This document shows, piece by piece, positions 7,035 through 17,840 of a DNA stretch of 64,000 nucleotides. Each line of letters opens with the position of its first letter. Within the stretch, counting starts at the first letter, position 1. Origin of the DNA: DATGMP01 sp035293565. GTDB lineage: Bacteria > Pseudomonadota > Alphaproteobacteria > BOG-932 > Roseiterribacteraceae. The stretch covers positions 40,279 through 104,278 of the forward strand of contig DATGMP010000112.1 in the NCBI GenBank assembly GCA_035293565.1. The letters run 5' to 3'. A model generated the notes under the pieces. It saw nothing but the letters and a program-made list of their open reading frames with translations. It searched no databases and was not told where the DNA came from. Both the position numbers and the translations under genes were made by a program.

Positions 7035-8378
7035 ATGATCACAGTGCCGCCTCGCCCGCTCCTCGCCCGCCGCTCGGGCCCGCTCAACGGGACGGCCGCC
7101 GTTCCAGGCGACAAATCCATCTCCCACCGGGCGCTCATGCTGGGGGCGCTGGCGATCGGCGAGACACGGATCACCGGGCTGCTCGAAGGCGAAGACGTGC
7201 ATGCGACAGCCGCGGCGCTCCGGGCGCTGGGCGTCGATGTCGTGCGCGACGCGCCCGGCGAATGGCGCGTCTGGGGTGTCGGCGTCGGCGGCCTCGGCGA
7301 GCCGTCGCAAGTGCTCGATATGGGCAACAGCGGCACCGCAGCACGCCTGCTGCTGGGCCTGTTGGCGACCCACGACGTCACCGCCTTCATGACCGGCGAC
7401 GCATCGCTCGTTAGGCGCCCCATGGGACGCGTGATCGAACCGCTCAAATTAATGGGCGCGGACTTCACCACGCGGGACGGCAGGCTGCCGCTCGCGATGC
7501 GGGGCGCCGAACGTCCCATCCCGATCGTCTATGAGACGCCCGTGGCCTCGGCGCAGGTGAAGTCGGCGGTGCTGCTGGCCGGATTGGCGGCCCCGGGCCG
7601 GACCAGCGTCGTCGAGCGCGCGGCGACGCGCGACCATACCGAGCGCATGCTCCGCCATTTCGGCGCCAGGGTGGACGTCGTGCCGGCCGAAGGCGGCGGC
7701 ACGATGATCACCGTTGGCGGTCAGCCGGAACTCACGGCCGCCCCGGTCGCGGTGCCCGGCGATCCGAGCTCGGCCGCCTTTCCAGCGGTTGCGGCGCTGA
7801 TCGTGCCCGGGTCCGAAGTACGGCTGGAGCGCGTCGGCATGAACCCGCTGCGCGCGGGCTTGTTCGAGACGCTGGCCGAGATGGGCGCCGACCTCCGGAT
7901 GGAAACCCGCCCCGACGCCGGCGGCGAGCCGGTCGTCGACCTCACAGTCCGCGCCGGTCCCCTCGCGGGCGTGACCGTCCCGCCGGAACGGGCGCCCAGC
8001 ATGATCGACGAATATCCGATACTGGCGATGGCGGCGGCCTGCGCGAAGGGCACCACCCGGCTGCTGGGGCTGGCGGAGCTGCGCGTGAAGGAGAGCGACC
8101 GGCTGGCGATGATCGCATCCGGTCTCGCCGCGTGCGGCGTCGCTCACGAGATGGGCGAGGATAGTTTGACGATCCACGGCACGGGAGCGCCGCCTAAGGG
8201 CGGAGCCACCATTCAGACGGCCTTCGATCATCGGATCGCCATGAGCTTCCTGGTGCTGGGCCTGGCCGGCGAGGAAGCGATTTCGGTCGATGATTCGGCG
8301 GCGATCGCCACCAGCTTCCCAGGCTTCACCGATCTGATGCGCGGGCTCGGCGCCAAGATCGAGGACGACGTGCAGTGA
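7035..8378 (+). CDS. aroA: 3-phosphoshikimate 1-carboxyvinyltransferase (EPSP synthase), class II
   Basis: The 447-residue enzyme joins shikimate-3-phosphate and phosphoenolpyruvate, the sixth step of the shikimate pathway, in the cytoplasm. Recognisable motifs are VPGDKSISHRALMLGALAIG near the N-terminus, ITGLLEGEDV, NSGTAARLLLG, AQVKSAVLLAG, APSMIDEYPILA and RVKESDRLAMIA. Overall it resembles the Agrobacterium CP4 class II enzyme, but the position that is Ala in CP4 (NAATG) is Gly here (NSGTA). ATG at 7035 gives the family length; the frame is open further upstream but that part is antisense to the FYDLN gene. Its end overlaps cmk by four bases (GTGA). Confidence 0.96.
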   Translation: MITVPPRPLLARRSGPLNGTAAVPGDKSISHRALMLGALAIGETRITGLLEGEDVHATAAALRALGVDVVRDAPGEWRVWGVGVGGLGEPSQVLDMGNSGTAARLLLGLLATHDVTAFMTGDASLVRRPMGRVIEPLKLMGADFTTRDGRLPLAMRGAERPIPIVYETPVASAQVKSAVLLAGLAAPGRTSVVERAATRDHTERMLRHFGARVDVVPAEGGGTMITVGGQPELTAAPVAVPGDPSSAAFPAVAALIVPGSEVRLERVGMNPLRAGLFETLAEMGADLRMETRPDAGGEPVVDLTVRAGPLAGVTVPPERAPSMIDEYPILAMAAACAKGTTRLLGLAELRVKESDRLAMIASGLAACGVAHEMGEDSLTIHGTGAPPKGGATIQTAFDHRIAMSFLVLGLAGEEAISVDDSAAIATSFPGFTDLMRGLGAKIEDDVQ

Positions 8379-9067
8379 CTGTGATCGCAATCGATGGACC
8401 GGCGGCAAGCGGCAAGGGGACCCTCGCACGCCGGATCGCCGAGAAGCTGGGCTTTGCATGGCTGGACACAGGCCTGCTCTACCGCGCCGCCGGCATGGTT
8501 GCGGTCGATCTCGGCGCCGATCCCGGCAAGGAGCGCGCCGCCGCCCAGGCCGCCACGCAGCTCACCGAACGGATCGCCGCCGACGGCCCGGGCCTGCTGC
8601 AGGATCCGCGGCTGCGGACCGACGAAGCCGCCGCCGCAGCCTCCAAGCTTTCGGCCGTCGCCGCCGCCCGGGCGGCGCTGCTCGACTTCCAGCGCACTTT
8701 CGCGCGCAACCCGCCGAACGGCGCCCCGGGCGCGGTGCTCGACGGTCGGGATATCGGCACGGTCATTTGCCCTGATGCCGACGTGAAGCTCTTCGTCACC
8801 GCAACGGTCGAAGAGCGGGCGCGTAGGCGGGTCAAGGAGTTGCAAGGAAGGGGGCAGGCGGCTATATACACGGCCGTCCTCGAGGACCTGAAGCAAAGAG
8901 ACGCACGCGACAGCCAAAGGGCGGTGGCACCGCTCAAACAGGCTGCCGATGCGGTTTTGCTCGACACCTCGGCGCTCGATGCCGATCAGGCGCTCGCGGC
9001 GGCCCTAGCGATGATAGACAGGATCCTGTCCCGCTCCGCCCCGTCCCGCGCCGGCCGCCAGCCTTAA
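8375..9067 (+). CDS. cmk: Cytidylate kinase
   Basis: The 230-residue protein phosphorylates CMP and dCMP with ATP. It starts VTVIAIDGPAASGKGTLARR with the P-loop (GPAASGKGT) and contains LDTGLLYRA, LDGRDIGTVICPDADVKLFV and a lid region ARRRVKELQGRG. Length and motifs fit bacterial Cmk. The start GTG at 8375 overlaps the aroA stop, so translation is coupled; aroA-cmk-rpsA is a standard proteobacterial order. It ends about 165 bp before rpsA. Confidence 0.96.
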   Translation: MTVIAIDGPAASGKGTLARRIAEKLGFAWLDTGLLYRAAGMVAVDLGADPGKERAAAQAATQLTERIAADGPGLLQDPRLRTDEAAAAASKLSAVAAARAALLDFQRTFARNPPNGAPGAVLDGRDIGTVICPDADVKLFVTATVEERARRRVKELQGRGQAAIYTAVLEDLKQRDARDSQRAVAPLKQAADAVLLDTSALDADQALAAALAMIDRILSRSAPSRAGRQP

Positions 9068-9232
9068 GGCCGCCACATCCATCGTCTGCCGGATCAGGTT
9101 CCCGTCAGGATCGGCGGACGGCATGTCGTCTCCGCCGAATGCAACCGCCGGCTCCGTTGAGCCGGCCCAAGGGCCGTCATTCCTCCGCGACCTGATGCGG
9201 GGCGGCGGCATGGGATCAGTCGAGGATTTTGA

Positions 9233-10987
<1,755 letters not shown>

Positions 10988-10998
10988 CCCTGCTGGCA

Positions 10999-11028
10999 TC
11001 GGGAGCGCCTTCGCGCGCTCCCGATTTT
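10999..11028 (+). terminator. Rho-independent terminator after rpsA
   Basis: TCGGGAGCGC pairs perfectly with GCGCTCCCGA around a six-base loop and is followed by TTTT. It begins 12 nt after the rpsA stop codon. Confidence 0.85.
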
Positions 11029-11181
11029 GCCAAAAATCGAAAAAATCGTTTAGCTCTTGTGGGTTATCCTTGACGCGCGGGCCAGGAGTTGGCACCGTGG
11101 AAATACAACCCGGCGCCGGAAATGCCGCGTAGGACCGCGCGGTCGCTGCCGAAAAGCAGGCGATGGGAGGGCAGGACAGGG

Positions 11182-11463
11182 ATGACCAAGTCAGAATTGA
11201 TCATGCGGCTTGCCGAGCGCAATCCGCACCTTTTCCACCGTGACGTCGAGCGCATTGTCACGACCATATTCGACGAGATCACCGAAGCCTTGGCTCGCGG
11301 AGACCGGGTCGAGCTGCGCGGCTTCGGCGCCTTCTCGATCAAGCAGCGCGACGCGCGAACAGGGCGCAACCCTCGCACCGGCGAATCGGTCTCTGTGATC
11401 GAGAAAATCGTGCCCTTCTTCAAGACGGGCAAACAGCTCCGCGAGCGGCTGAATTCCGATTAG
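11182..11463 (+). CDS. ihfB: Integration host factor subunit beta
   Basis: The 93-residue protein is a member of the IHF/HU family of DNA-bending proteins and pairs with IHF-alpha encoded elsewhere. It begins MTKSELIMRLAERNPHL and carries the signature RVELRGFGAFSIKQRDARTG with the intercalating-proline arm GRNPRTGESV. I placed the start at ATG 11182 (GGACAGGG upstream), which gives the family length; upstream frame extension is not conserved in type. rpsA-ihfB is the usual proteobacterial order. Confidence 0.95.
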   Translation: MTKSELIMRLAERNPHLFHRDVERIVTTIFDEITEALARGDRVELRGFGAFSIKQRDARTGRNPRTGESVSVIEKIVPFFKTGKQLRERLNSD

Positions 11464-11649
11464 TGCGGCGGCCCACTGCGCCGGAGGACGGATGGATCCC
11501 GGCTCTCGCCGCGATAAACGAGAAATTATCGGCGGGGACGAGCAAGCCTCTTGTCCGGCATCTGGGGATGGGCTGGGCTCTTAGGGCGCTCTCATGTAGA
11601 TATCGGCCGTGAGGGCGCCGTCGACTTGCGCGCCTGACGAGGCCGGCCC

Positions 11650-12015
11650 ATGAACCGATCGACCCGCATCCTTTCCTGGATCGTCACCGCACCGATTGCG
11701 ATCGTCGTGGTGTTGTTCGTCGTGTCGAATCTCGACAAGGTAACGCTCCACCTCTGGCCGCTCCCCTTCGACATCACGATCTGGATCTGGGCGCTGACCC
11801 TGATCGAGCTCTTCGTGGGCTTTCTGCTGGGGGCGATCGTCACCTGGATCGGCGATCGGCGGCGTCGGCGGGGAGCGCGCCTGCTGGCGCGGCGAGTCGC
11901 CGAGCTGGAGCAGCTGCTTGCCCAATCGAAGCGCCAGATCGCCGATCTCGAGCGGAAGCTCGCGGAGATGCAACCACCACCTCCGCTGCCCGCCACTCAA
12001 AAGCTGCCCGCATGA
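11650..12015 (+). CDS. lapA: LapA-domain membrane protein
   Basis: The 121-residue protein has two membrane helices (about residues 9-27 and 44-67) and a cytoplasmic coiled coil (LEQLLAQSKRQIADLERKL), ending in a proline-rich tail. This matches the LapA/YciS family, which in enterobacteria works with LapB and FtsH to control LpxC and so lipopolysaccharide synthesis. A LapB-type TPR protein is not visible next to it. The gene overlaps pyrF by four bases (ATGA). Confidence 0.8.
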   Translation: MNRSTRILSWIVTAPIAIVVVLFVVSNLDKVTLHLWPLPFDITIWIWALTLIELFVGFLLGAIVTWIGDRRRRRGARLLARRVAELEQLLAQSKRQIADLERKLAEMQPPPPLPATQKLPA

Positions 12016-12704
12016 GCCGCCCGGGACCGCTTTTCGTCGCGATCGATACGCAGGAGGTCGATCGGGCCCGAGCGCTCATCGCCGCCGTCGGCACCCATGC
12101 CGGCGGCGTCAAGCTGGGGCTGGAATATTTCGTTGCGCGCGGACCGGAGGGCGTGCGCGCGGTCATGCAGCCGGACGTTCCGCTTTTCCTCGACCTCAAA
12201 TTCCACGACATCCCGAATACGGTGGCGGGCGCTGTCCGCTCGGCGCTCGCGCTGCGGCCCGCCTTCATGACCATCCATGCGGCCGGCGGCCGAACCATGA
12301 TGCGCGCGGCGGCCGACGCCGCGCGCGGCAGCGGCTGCCGGTTGCTGGCGGTGACCGTGCTGACCAGCCTCGACGATGCCGACCTCGCGAGCGTGGGGCA
12401 GAGCGGACCATCGCTCGACCAAGTGCGGAGGCTGGCGGCGCTGGCGCGCGAATCCGGCGCGGACGGGATCGTCTGCGCGCCCAGCGAGGTGGCCGCAATC
12501 CGCGCTGAAGTCGGACCCGATTTCACGCTCATGGTCCCCGGCATTCGTCCGGTCTGGGCGGCGGCGGGTGATCAAAAGCGCGCCATGCCTCCCAAAGAGG
12601 CCGTGGCCGCCGGCGCCGACCATATCGTCGTCGGCCGCCCGATCACCGGCGCCGCCGATCCGGCGGAGGCGGCGCGGCGTATCATGGCCGAGATCGAGGG
12701 CTGA
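12012..12704 (+). CDS. pyrF: Orotidine 5'-phosphate decarboxylase
   Basis: The 230-residue enzyme makes UMP from OMP, the last step of de novo pyrimidine synthesis. It has the catalytic signature LDLKFHDIPNTVAGAVRSA with the Lys/Asp network, VKLGLEYF near the N-terminus, and GADHIVVGRPITGAADP at the phosphate site. Length is normal. Its start overlaps the lapA stop and trpF starts three bases after its own stop, so the three appear to share a transcript. Confidence 0.96.
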   Translation: MSRPGPLFVAIDTQEVDRARALIAAVGTHAGGVKLGLEYFVARGPEGVRAVMQPDVPLFLDLKFHDIPNTVAGAVRSALALRPAFMTIHAAGGRTMMRAAADAARGSGCRLLAVTVLTSLDDADLASVGQSGPSLDQVRRLAALARESGADGIVCAPSEVAAIRAEVGPDFTLMVPGIRPVWAAAGDQKRAMPPKEAVAAGADHIVVGRPITGAADPAEAARRIMAEIEG

Positions 12705-12706
12705 AC

Positions 12707-13351
12707 TTGGGCGTCGAGGTCAAAATTTGCGGCCTTCGCACGCCGGAATCGGTGCGCGTCGCGGTTGATGGCGGCGCGCGGGCGATCGGCTTCGTCTTCT
12801 ATCCCCCCTCCCCGCGGGCGCTTGGACCGGAGGCCGCGGCGCAGCTCGCCCGGCTGCTGCCGACCTCCACCCGCGCGGTCGGGCTCTTCGTCGATCCCAG
12901 CGATGACGAGATCGAGCCGGTGATCGCCCGCGTGCCGCTCGACATGCTCCAGCTCCACGGGAATGAGCCGCCCCGCCGGGTGGCGGAGATCCGATCGCGC
13001 TTCAACATTCCCGTCATGAAGGCGATCCGCGTGGCCACGGCCGCGGATCTGGCGCCGCTCGGGGACTATGAATCGACGGCCGACTGGATTCTATTCGACG
13101 CCAAGCCGCCGGCGAAGGTCGCGACATTGCCCGGCGGTACCGGCATCGCATTCGATTGGCGGCTCGTGAAGGGAATCACGCTCGCCAAGCCCTGGATGCT
13201 GGCGGGCGGCCTGACGCCCGAGAACCTGGCCGAGGCCGTGGTTGAAAGCGGCGCGCGGCGGGTCGACGTCTCATCGGGAGTCGAGGAACGGCCTGGGGTC
13301 AAGAGCCTGGAGCGCATCCGGGCATTCCTAGCCCTCGCGGCGGGTCTCTGA
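12707..13351 (+). CDS. trpF: Phosphoribosylanthranilate isomerase
   Basis: The 214-residue TIM-barrel enzyme catalyses the Amadori rearrangement of PRA to CdRP in tryptophan synthesis. It begins with VKICGLRTPESV, containing the catalytic Cys, and contains GFVFYPPSPRAL, MLQLHGNEPP, WILFDAKPP and RRVDVSSGVEERPGVK. The start is TTG at 12707, two bases after the pyrF stop, with GAGGG within the end of pyrF as ribosome-binding site. trpF-trpB-trpA follow in the usual order. Confidence 0.95.
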   Translation: MGVEVKICGLRTPESVRVAVDGGARAIGFVFYPPSPRALGPEAAAQLARLLPTSTRAVGLFVDPSDDEIEPVIARVPLDMLQLHGNEPPRRVAEIRSRFNIPVMKAIRVATAADLAPLGDYESTADWILFDAKPPAKVATLPGGTGIAFDWRLVKGITLAKPWMLAGGLTPENLAEAVVESGARRVDVSSGVEERPGVKSLERIRAFLALAAGL

Positions 13352-13405
13352 TTTGACATAAGTCCGTCACATGCCGAGAGTGCGCCCGCTCCGGAGCCTG
13401 AGTTC

Positions 13406-14620
13406 ATGATCGCGAAGCCCAACACCTATCGCGCCGGTCCCGACGAGGACGGCTTCTTCGGCCTCTATGGCGGCCGCTATGTCGCCGAGACGCTGATGCC
13501 GCTGATCCTCGCGGTCGAGCGCGCCTATAAGGAAGCCAAGGCCGACCCGGCCTTCCAGGCCGAGCTCGAGGACTATCTGCGCGACTATGTCGGCCGTCCG
13601 AGCCCGCTCTATTTCGCCGAGCCGCTGACCCGGCATCTCGGCGGGGCCAAAATCTACTTCAAGCGCGACGAGCTCAACCATACGGGCGCGCACAAGATCA
13701 ACAACTGCCTTGGACAGGCGCTGCTCGCCAAGCGCATGGGCAAGACCCGGATCATCGCCGAAACCGGCGCCGGTCAGCATGGCGTGGCGACCGCCACCGT
13801 GGCCGCCCGCTTCGGCATGTCCTGCACGGTCTATATGGGCGAGGTCGATATTGCCCGTCAGAAGCCGAACGTCTTCCGCATGAAGCTTCTGGGCGCAGAG
13901 GTCCGGCCGGTTTCTTCGGGCTCGCGCACTCTCAAGGACGCGATGAACGAGGCCCTGCGGGCATGGGTGTCCGACGTCGAGGACACATTCTATGTCATCG
14001 GCACTGTCGCCGGGCCGCACCCCTACCCGGCCATGGTGCGCGACTTCCAGTCGGTGATCGGGCGCGAGGCCCGCGAGCAGCTGATGGAGCGCGAAGGCAG
14101 GCTGCCCGACACGCTGGTGGCGGCGATCGGCGGCGGATCGAACGCGATGGGGCTCTTCCATCCGTTTCTCGACGAGCCGTCGGTGAAAATGATCGGGGTC
14201 GAGGCCGGCGGCGAAGGCATCGCCAGCGGCAAGCATGCCGCCTCGATCCTGGGCGGGCGGCCGGGTGTGCTCCATGGCAACCGGACCTATCTGTTGCAGG
14301 ACGATGACGGCCAGATCCTGGAGGCCCATTCGATCTCGGCAGGTCTCGACTATCCGGGCATCGGGCCGGAACATGCGTGGCTCGCCGACCAAAAGCGGGT
14401 CGAGTTCGTGAGCGTGACCGACCAGGAGGCGCTCGATGCGTTCCAGCTCTGCACCAGGCTTGAGGGAATCATACCGGCGCTGGAGCCTTCGCACGCATTG
14501 GCGCATGTGACGAAGATCGCCGGCCTGCTGCCCAAGGATCATCTGCTGCTCATGAATCTCTGCGGCCGGGGTGACAAGGACATATTCGCCGTCGCCGAGC
14601 GGTTGGGGGTGTCGCTATGA
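13406..14620 (+). CDS. trpB: Tryptophan synthase beta chain
   Basis: The 404-residue PLP enzyme condenses indole with serine. The PLP-lysine motif is in KRDELNHTGAHKINNC; the phosphate-binding glycine loop is IGGGSNAMGLF; AETGAGQHGVATATV and CGRGDKDIFAV are also typical. It acts with the alpha chain in an alpha2beta2 complex with an indole channel. trpA overlaps its stop codon by four bases (ATGA), which supports equal expression. Confidence 0.98.
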   Translation: MIAKPNTYRAGPDEDGFFGLYGGRYVAETLMPLILAVERAYKEAKADPAFQAELEDYLRDYVGRPSPLYFAEPLTRHLGGAKIYFKRDELNHTGAHKINNCLGQALLAKRMGKTRIIAETGAGQHGVATATVAARFGMSCTVYMGEVDIARQKPNVFRMKLLGAEVRPVSSGSRTLKDAMNEALRAWVSDVEDTFYVIGTVAGPHPYPAMVRDFQSVIGREAREQLMEREGRLPDTLVAAIGGGSNAMGLFHPFLDEPSVKMIGVEAGGEGIASGKHAASILGGRPGVLHGNRTYLLQDDDGQILEAHSISAGLDYPGIGPEHAWLADQKRVEFVSVTDQEALDAFQLCTRLEGIIPALEPSHALAHVTKIAGLLPKDHLLLMNLCGRGDKDIFAVAERLGVSL

Positions 14621-15480
14621 GCGCCGTCAAGGCCGCGATTCGCCAGCAGCCCGCCGAGGGCCGCATCGGCCGCCGCTTTGCCGAGCTGAAAGCCCAAGGC
14701 CGCGCCGGCTTCGTCGCCTTCGTCACCGGCGGCGATCCCGATCTCCAGACCTCGGCGCGAATCCTGGCCGGCCTTCCGGCCGCCGGAGTCGACATTATCG
14801 AGCTCGGCATGCCGTTCAGCGATCCCATGGCGGACGGGCCATCCATCCAGGCGGCCGGATACCGCGCGCTCAAGGCGGGAACCACGCTGAAGCGCGTCAT
14901 CGAGCTCGCTGCCGGCTTCCGGCGCCGCGATCCGGACACGCCCCTGGTGCTGATGGGCTACTACAACCCGATCTACAGCCATGGCGTGGAGCGCTTCGCC
15001 CGGGACGCGGTGACGGCCGGAGTCGACGGCGTGATCGTGGTTGACCTACCGCCCGAGGTCGATGCCGAGCTGCGCGGCCCCGCCGCCGCAGCCGGGCTGG
15101 ATGTGATCCGGCTGGCGACGCCGACGACCGACGCCGAACGGCTGCCTCGCGTGCTCGAAGGAGCCAGCGGTTTCCTTTATTACGTCTCGGTCACTGGCGT
15201 GACCGGCACAAAGCAGGCCGCCACCGAGGCCGTGGCGGCGGCAGTGGCGCGGCTCAAGGGCGCGACCCGTCTGCCGATCGCCGTCGGCTTCGGCATTCGT
15301 GATCCCGCTGCGGCCGCGGCGGTCGCGCGTTCGGCCGACGCCGCCGTCGTCGGTTCGGCCATCGTCGACCACGTGGCGAAAGGGTTAGGGCAAGACGGGC
15401 TTGCAAAACCCGGCCTGGTCGACGATGTGCTTTCCTTCGTCGGCAGCCTTTCCGCCGCCGTCCGCACCGCGAGACGCTGA
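14617..15480 (+). CDS. trpA: Tryptophan synthase alpha chain
   Basis: The 287-residue TIM-barrel subunit cleaves indole-3-glycerol phosphate. The catalytic Glu lies in IIELGMPFSDPMADGPSIQ together with the FSDP motif; the catalytic Asp is in VDGVIVVDLPPEV. GFLYYVSVTGVTG and VGFGIRDP form the phosphate site. It is slightly long because of an N-terminal extension before RFAELKAQGRAGFVAFV. Translation is coupled to trpB. Confidence 0.97.
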   Translation: MSAVKAAIRQQPAEGRIGRRFAELKAQGRAGFVAFVTGGDPDLQTSARILAGLPAAGVDIIELGMPFSDPMADGPSIQAAGYRALKAGTTLKRVIELAAGFRRRDPDTPLVLMGYYNPIYSHGVERFARDAVTAGVDGVIVVDLPPEVDAELRGPAAAAGLDVIRLATPTTDAERLPRVLEGASGFLYYVSVTGVTGTKQAATEAVAAAVARLKGATRLPIAVGFGIRDPAAAAAVARSADAAVVGSAIVDHVAKGLGQDGLAKPGLVDDVLSFVGSLSAAVRTARR

Positions 15481-15513
15481 GCGCGGCGGCGCCATAGAGG
15501 GACCAAGCAGGCA

Positions 15514-16446
15514 ATGAACTGGCTCACCAATTTCGTGCGGCCCAAGATCCGGGCGCTTTCCGCGCGGCGCGAGCCCCCGGACAATCTCTGGTTCAAATGT
15601 CCGAATTGCGGCGCGATGCTATTCCATCGCGACCTGCAGCAGAACCTGCATGTCTGCCCGCAATGCAACTTCCATATGAAGATCGGCGCTAAGGAGCGAC
15701 TGCAACTCCTGTTCGACGACGGGAAGTTTCAGCTGATCGAGCTGCCAAAGACTCAGCCCGACCCGCTCAAATTCCGCGACCAGAAGCGCTTCAGCGATCG
15801 GCTGAAGGAGGCGCAAGCCCGAACCGGCAACCACGATGCGATCCTGGTCGCTCATGGCGAGATCGGCGGCATTCCAACGGTCGTCGCGGCGCTCGATTTC
15901 AGCTTTATCGGCGGCTCGATGGGCGTCGCGGTCGGTGAGGGCATCGTCGCCGCTGCCCGGCTCGCGGTCCTGCAGAATGCGGCGCTGATCGCCGTAACCG
16001 CCTCCGGCGGCGCGCGGATGCAGGAGGGAATGCTCTCCTTGATGCAGATGCCGCGCACGGTGATCGCGGTCGAGCAAGTGAAGGAGGCCGGCCTTCCCTA
16101 CCTCGTGCTACTCACAGACCCGACGACAGGCGGCGTGTGCGCATCCTTCGCGATGCTCGGCGACGTCCATATCGCCGAGCCTGGGGCCGAGATCCGTTTC
16201 GCCGGCGCACGGGTGATCGAGGAGACGATCCGCGAGACCATGCCCGAAGGCTTTCCGAGGGCGGAATGGCTGCTGAAGCACGGCATGGTCGACATGGTGG
16301 TCTCGCGTCGCGACCTGCACGACACGCTGGCCCGCCTGCTGCAGCTTCTGCGGCGTCCGACGCCCGCCGCCGAGGTGGTGGTGATTCCGCCGGGCGGCGA
16401 CGCGAAGCGCGCCCGCAGCGCCGCGCGCGACGTGCCGGCCGACTGA
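15514..16446 (+). CDS. accD: Acetyl-CoA carboxylase carboxyltransferase subunit beta
   Basis: The 310-residue subunit has the N-terminal four-cysteine zinc ribbon (C29, C32, C48, C51 in FKCPNCG ... HVCPQC) and the crotonase-like carboxyltransferase core with GGSMGVAVGEG, TASGGARMQEG and LTDPTTGGVCASFA. Together with AccA it transfers the carboxyl group from carboxybiotin to acetyl-CoA, the committed step of fatty-acid synthesis. The C-terminus is a short basic extension. trpA-accD-folC is a common alphaproteobacterial order. Confidence 0.97.
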   Translation: MNWLTNFVRPKIRALSARREPPDNLWFKCPNCGAMLFHRDLQQNLHVCPQCNFHMKIGAKERLQLLFDDGKFQLIELPKTQPDPLKFRDQKRFSDRLKEAQARTGNHDAILVAHGEIGGIPTVVAALDFSFIGGSMGVAVGEGIVAAARLAVLQNAALIAVTASGGARMQEGMLSLMQMPRTVIAVEQVKEAGLPYLVLLTDPTTGGVCASFAMLGDVHIAEPGAEIRFAGARVIEETIRETMPEGFPRAEWLLKHGMVDMVVSRRDLHDTLARLLQLLRRPTPAAEVVVIPPGGDAKRARSAARDVPAD

Positions 16447-16465
16447 GGTTCCGGTCCGAGGCGCC

Positions 16466-17776
16466 ATGCTCAACATGACCGCCGCCGCCAATCCGGCGCT
16501 CGATGCGGCGCTTGCAAAGCTTGGCCGATTCCATCCGACCGCAATCGACCTCTCCCTCGGCCGCATCGAGCAGCGCCTCGCGGCCCTTGGCCATCCGGAG
16601 CGGAAGCTGCCGCCGATCTTCCATGTCGCCGGCACCAACGGGAAGGGCTCGACGATCGCCTTCCTGCGTGCTTTTCTCGAAGCGGCCGGCTATCGCTGCC
16701 ACGCCTATACCTCGCCGCATCTCGTTCGCTTCAACGAGCGGATCCGCGTCGCCGGCCGCCTGATCGAGGACGATGCGCTGCTGCAGCTGATCGAGGAGGT
16801 CGAGTCGGTCGGCCGCGAACGACCGATCACGACATTCGAGATCACGACCGCGATCGCCCTCCTCGCCTTCTCGCGAACACCGGCCGACGCGACGCTGATC
16901 GAAGTCGGGCTGGGCGGCCGCTACGACGCAACCAACGTCTTCGAGCGGCCCCACGCGGTCGCGGTGACGCGCGTATCCTTCGATCACCGACAATTCCTCG
17001 GCAACACGCTCTCGGCGATCGCCGCCGAGAAGGCCGGCATCTTCAAGCCGGGTGTGCCGGCGATCATCGCGGACCAGCCTTCGGAAGAGGTGCGCGAATT
17101 GCTGATCGCCGAGGGCGTCTTCGCCGGCGCGCCCTTGATTCTCCACGGCCAATCCTGGTCTGTGACACCGACCGAGTCGGGCTTCCACTACCGGGGACCG
17201 GCTCGCGCGCTCGACCTGCCTAGTCCCGCTCTCGTCGGCTTGCACCAATATATGAACGCCGGCACCGCGCTCACGATGCTCGATGCGGCGGGCGGCTTCG
17301 CGGTTTCGGATGAAGCCGTGCGCCGCGGGTTGTCCGCAGTCGAATGGCCTGGAAGGCTGCAGCGTCTGACCGGAGGTCCGCTCGTCGAGTCGCTGCCGAC
17401 CGGAATCGAGCTATGGCTCGACGGCGCGCACAATGATTCCGGCGGGGAGGTTGTGGCCGATCAGGCCGGCCAATGGCGCGACCGGCCGCTCGATCTCGTG
17501 ATCGGCATCCTCGCCTCCAAGGAGCCGCGTGAGATATTGGCCCCTCTGGCGCCGTTCGTGGGGCGACTGAAGGCCGTCGCCATCCCGACCGAATCTCCAG
17601 CTATGTCGCCCGAGGAGATCGCCGAGGCGGCCCGGGCCGTGGGAATCCGCGACGCCGAGACGGCGGAATCGGTCGCGGAAGCCGTGGCGGCGCTCGCTCA
17701 CGCGGGCGGCCCGCGTCGCATTCTGATCATGGGATCGCTATACTTAGCCGGCGCGATATTGGCCGAAAATGGCTAA
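16466..17776 (+). CDS. folC: Bifunctional folylpolyglutamate synthase/dihydrofolate synthase
   Basis: The 436-residue Mur-ligase-family enzyme adds glutamate to dihydropteroate and folates. The P-loop is HVAGTNGKGSTIAFLRAF (GTNGKGS at about 56-62), followed by YTSPHLVRFNERIRV, FEITTAIALLAF, EVGLGGRYDATNVF and LDGAHNDSGG. Start may be ATG 16466 or ATG 16475. It sits 19 nt after accD. Confidence 0.95.
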   Translation: MLNMTAAANPALDAALAKLGRFHPTAIDLSLGRIEQRLAALGHPERKLPPIFHVAGTNGKGSTIAFLRAFLEAAGYRCHAYTSPHLVRFNERIRVAGRLIEDDALLQLIEEVESVGRERPITTFEITTAIALLAFSRTPADATLIEVGLGGRYDATNVFERPHAVAVTRVSFDHRQFLGNTLSAIAAEKAGIFKPGVPAIIADQPSEEVRELLIAEGVFAGAPLILHGQSWSVTPTESGFHYRGPARALDLPSPALVGLHQYMNAGTALTMLDAAGGFAVSDEAVRRGLSAVEWPGRLQRLTGGPLVESLPTGIELWLDGAHNDSGGEVVADQAGQWRDRPLDLVIGILASKEPREILAPLAPFVGRLKAVAIPTESPAMSPEEIAEAARAVGIRDAETAESVAEAVAALAHAGGPRRILIMGSLYLAGAILAENG

Positions 17777-17840
17777 CCCGCCCGGGAAATGCCATCATTG
17801 ACGCCTTGAATGGACGGAAAGGGAGCCGAATGGTGCGGCG

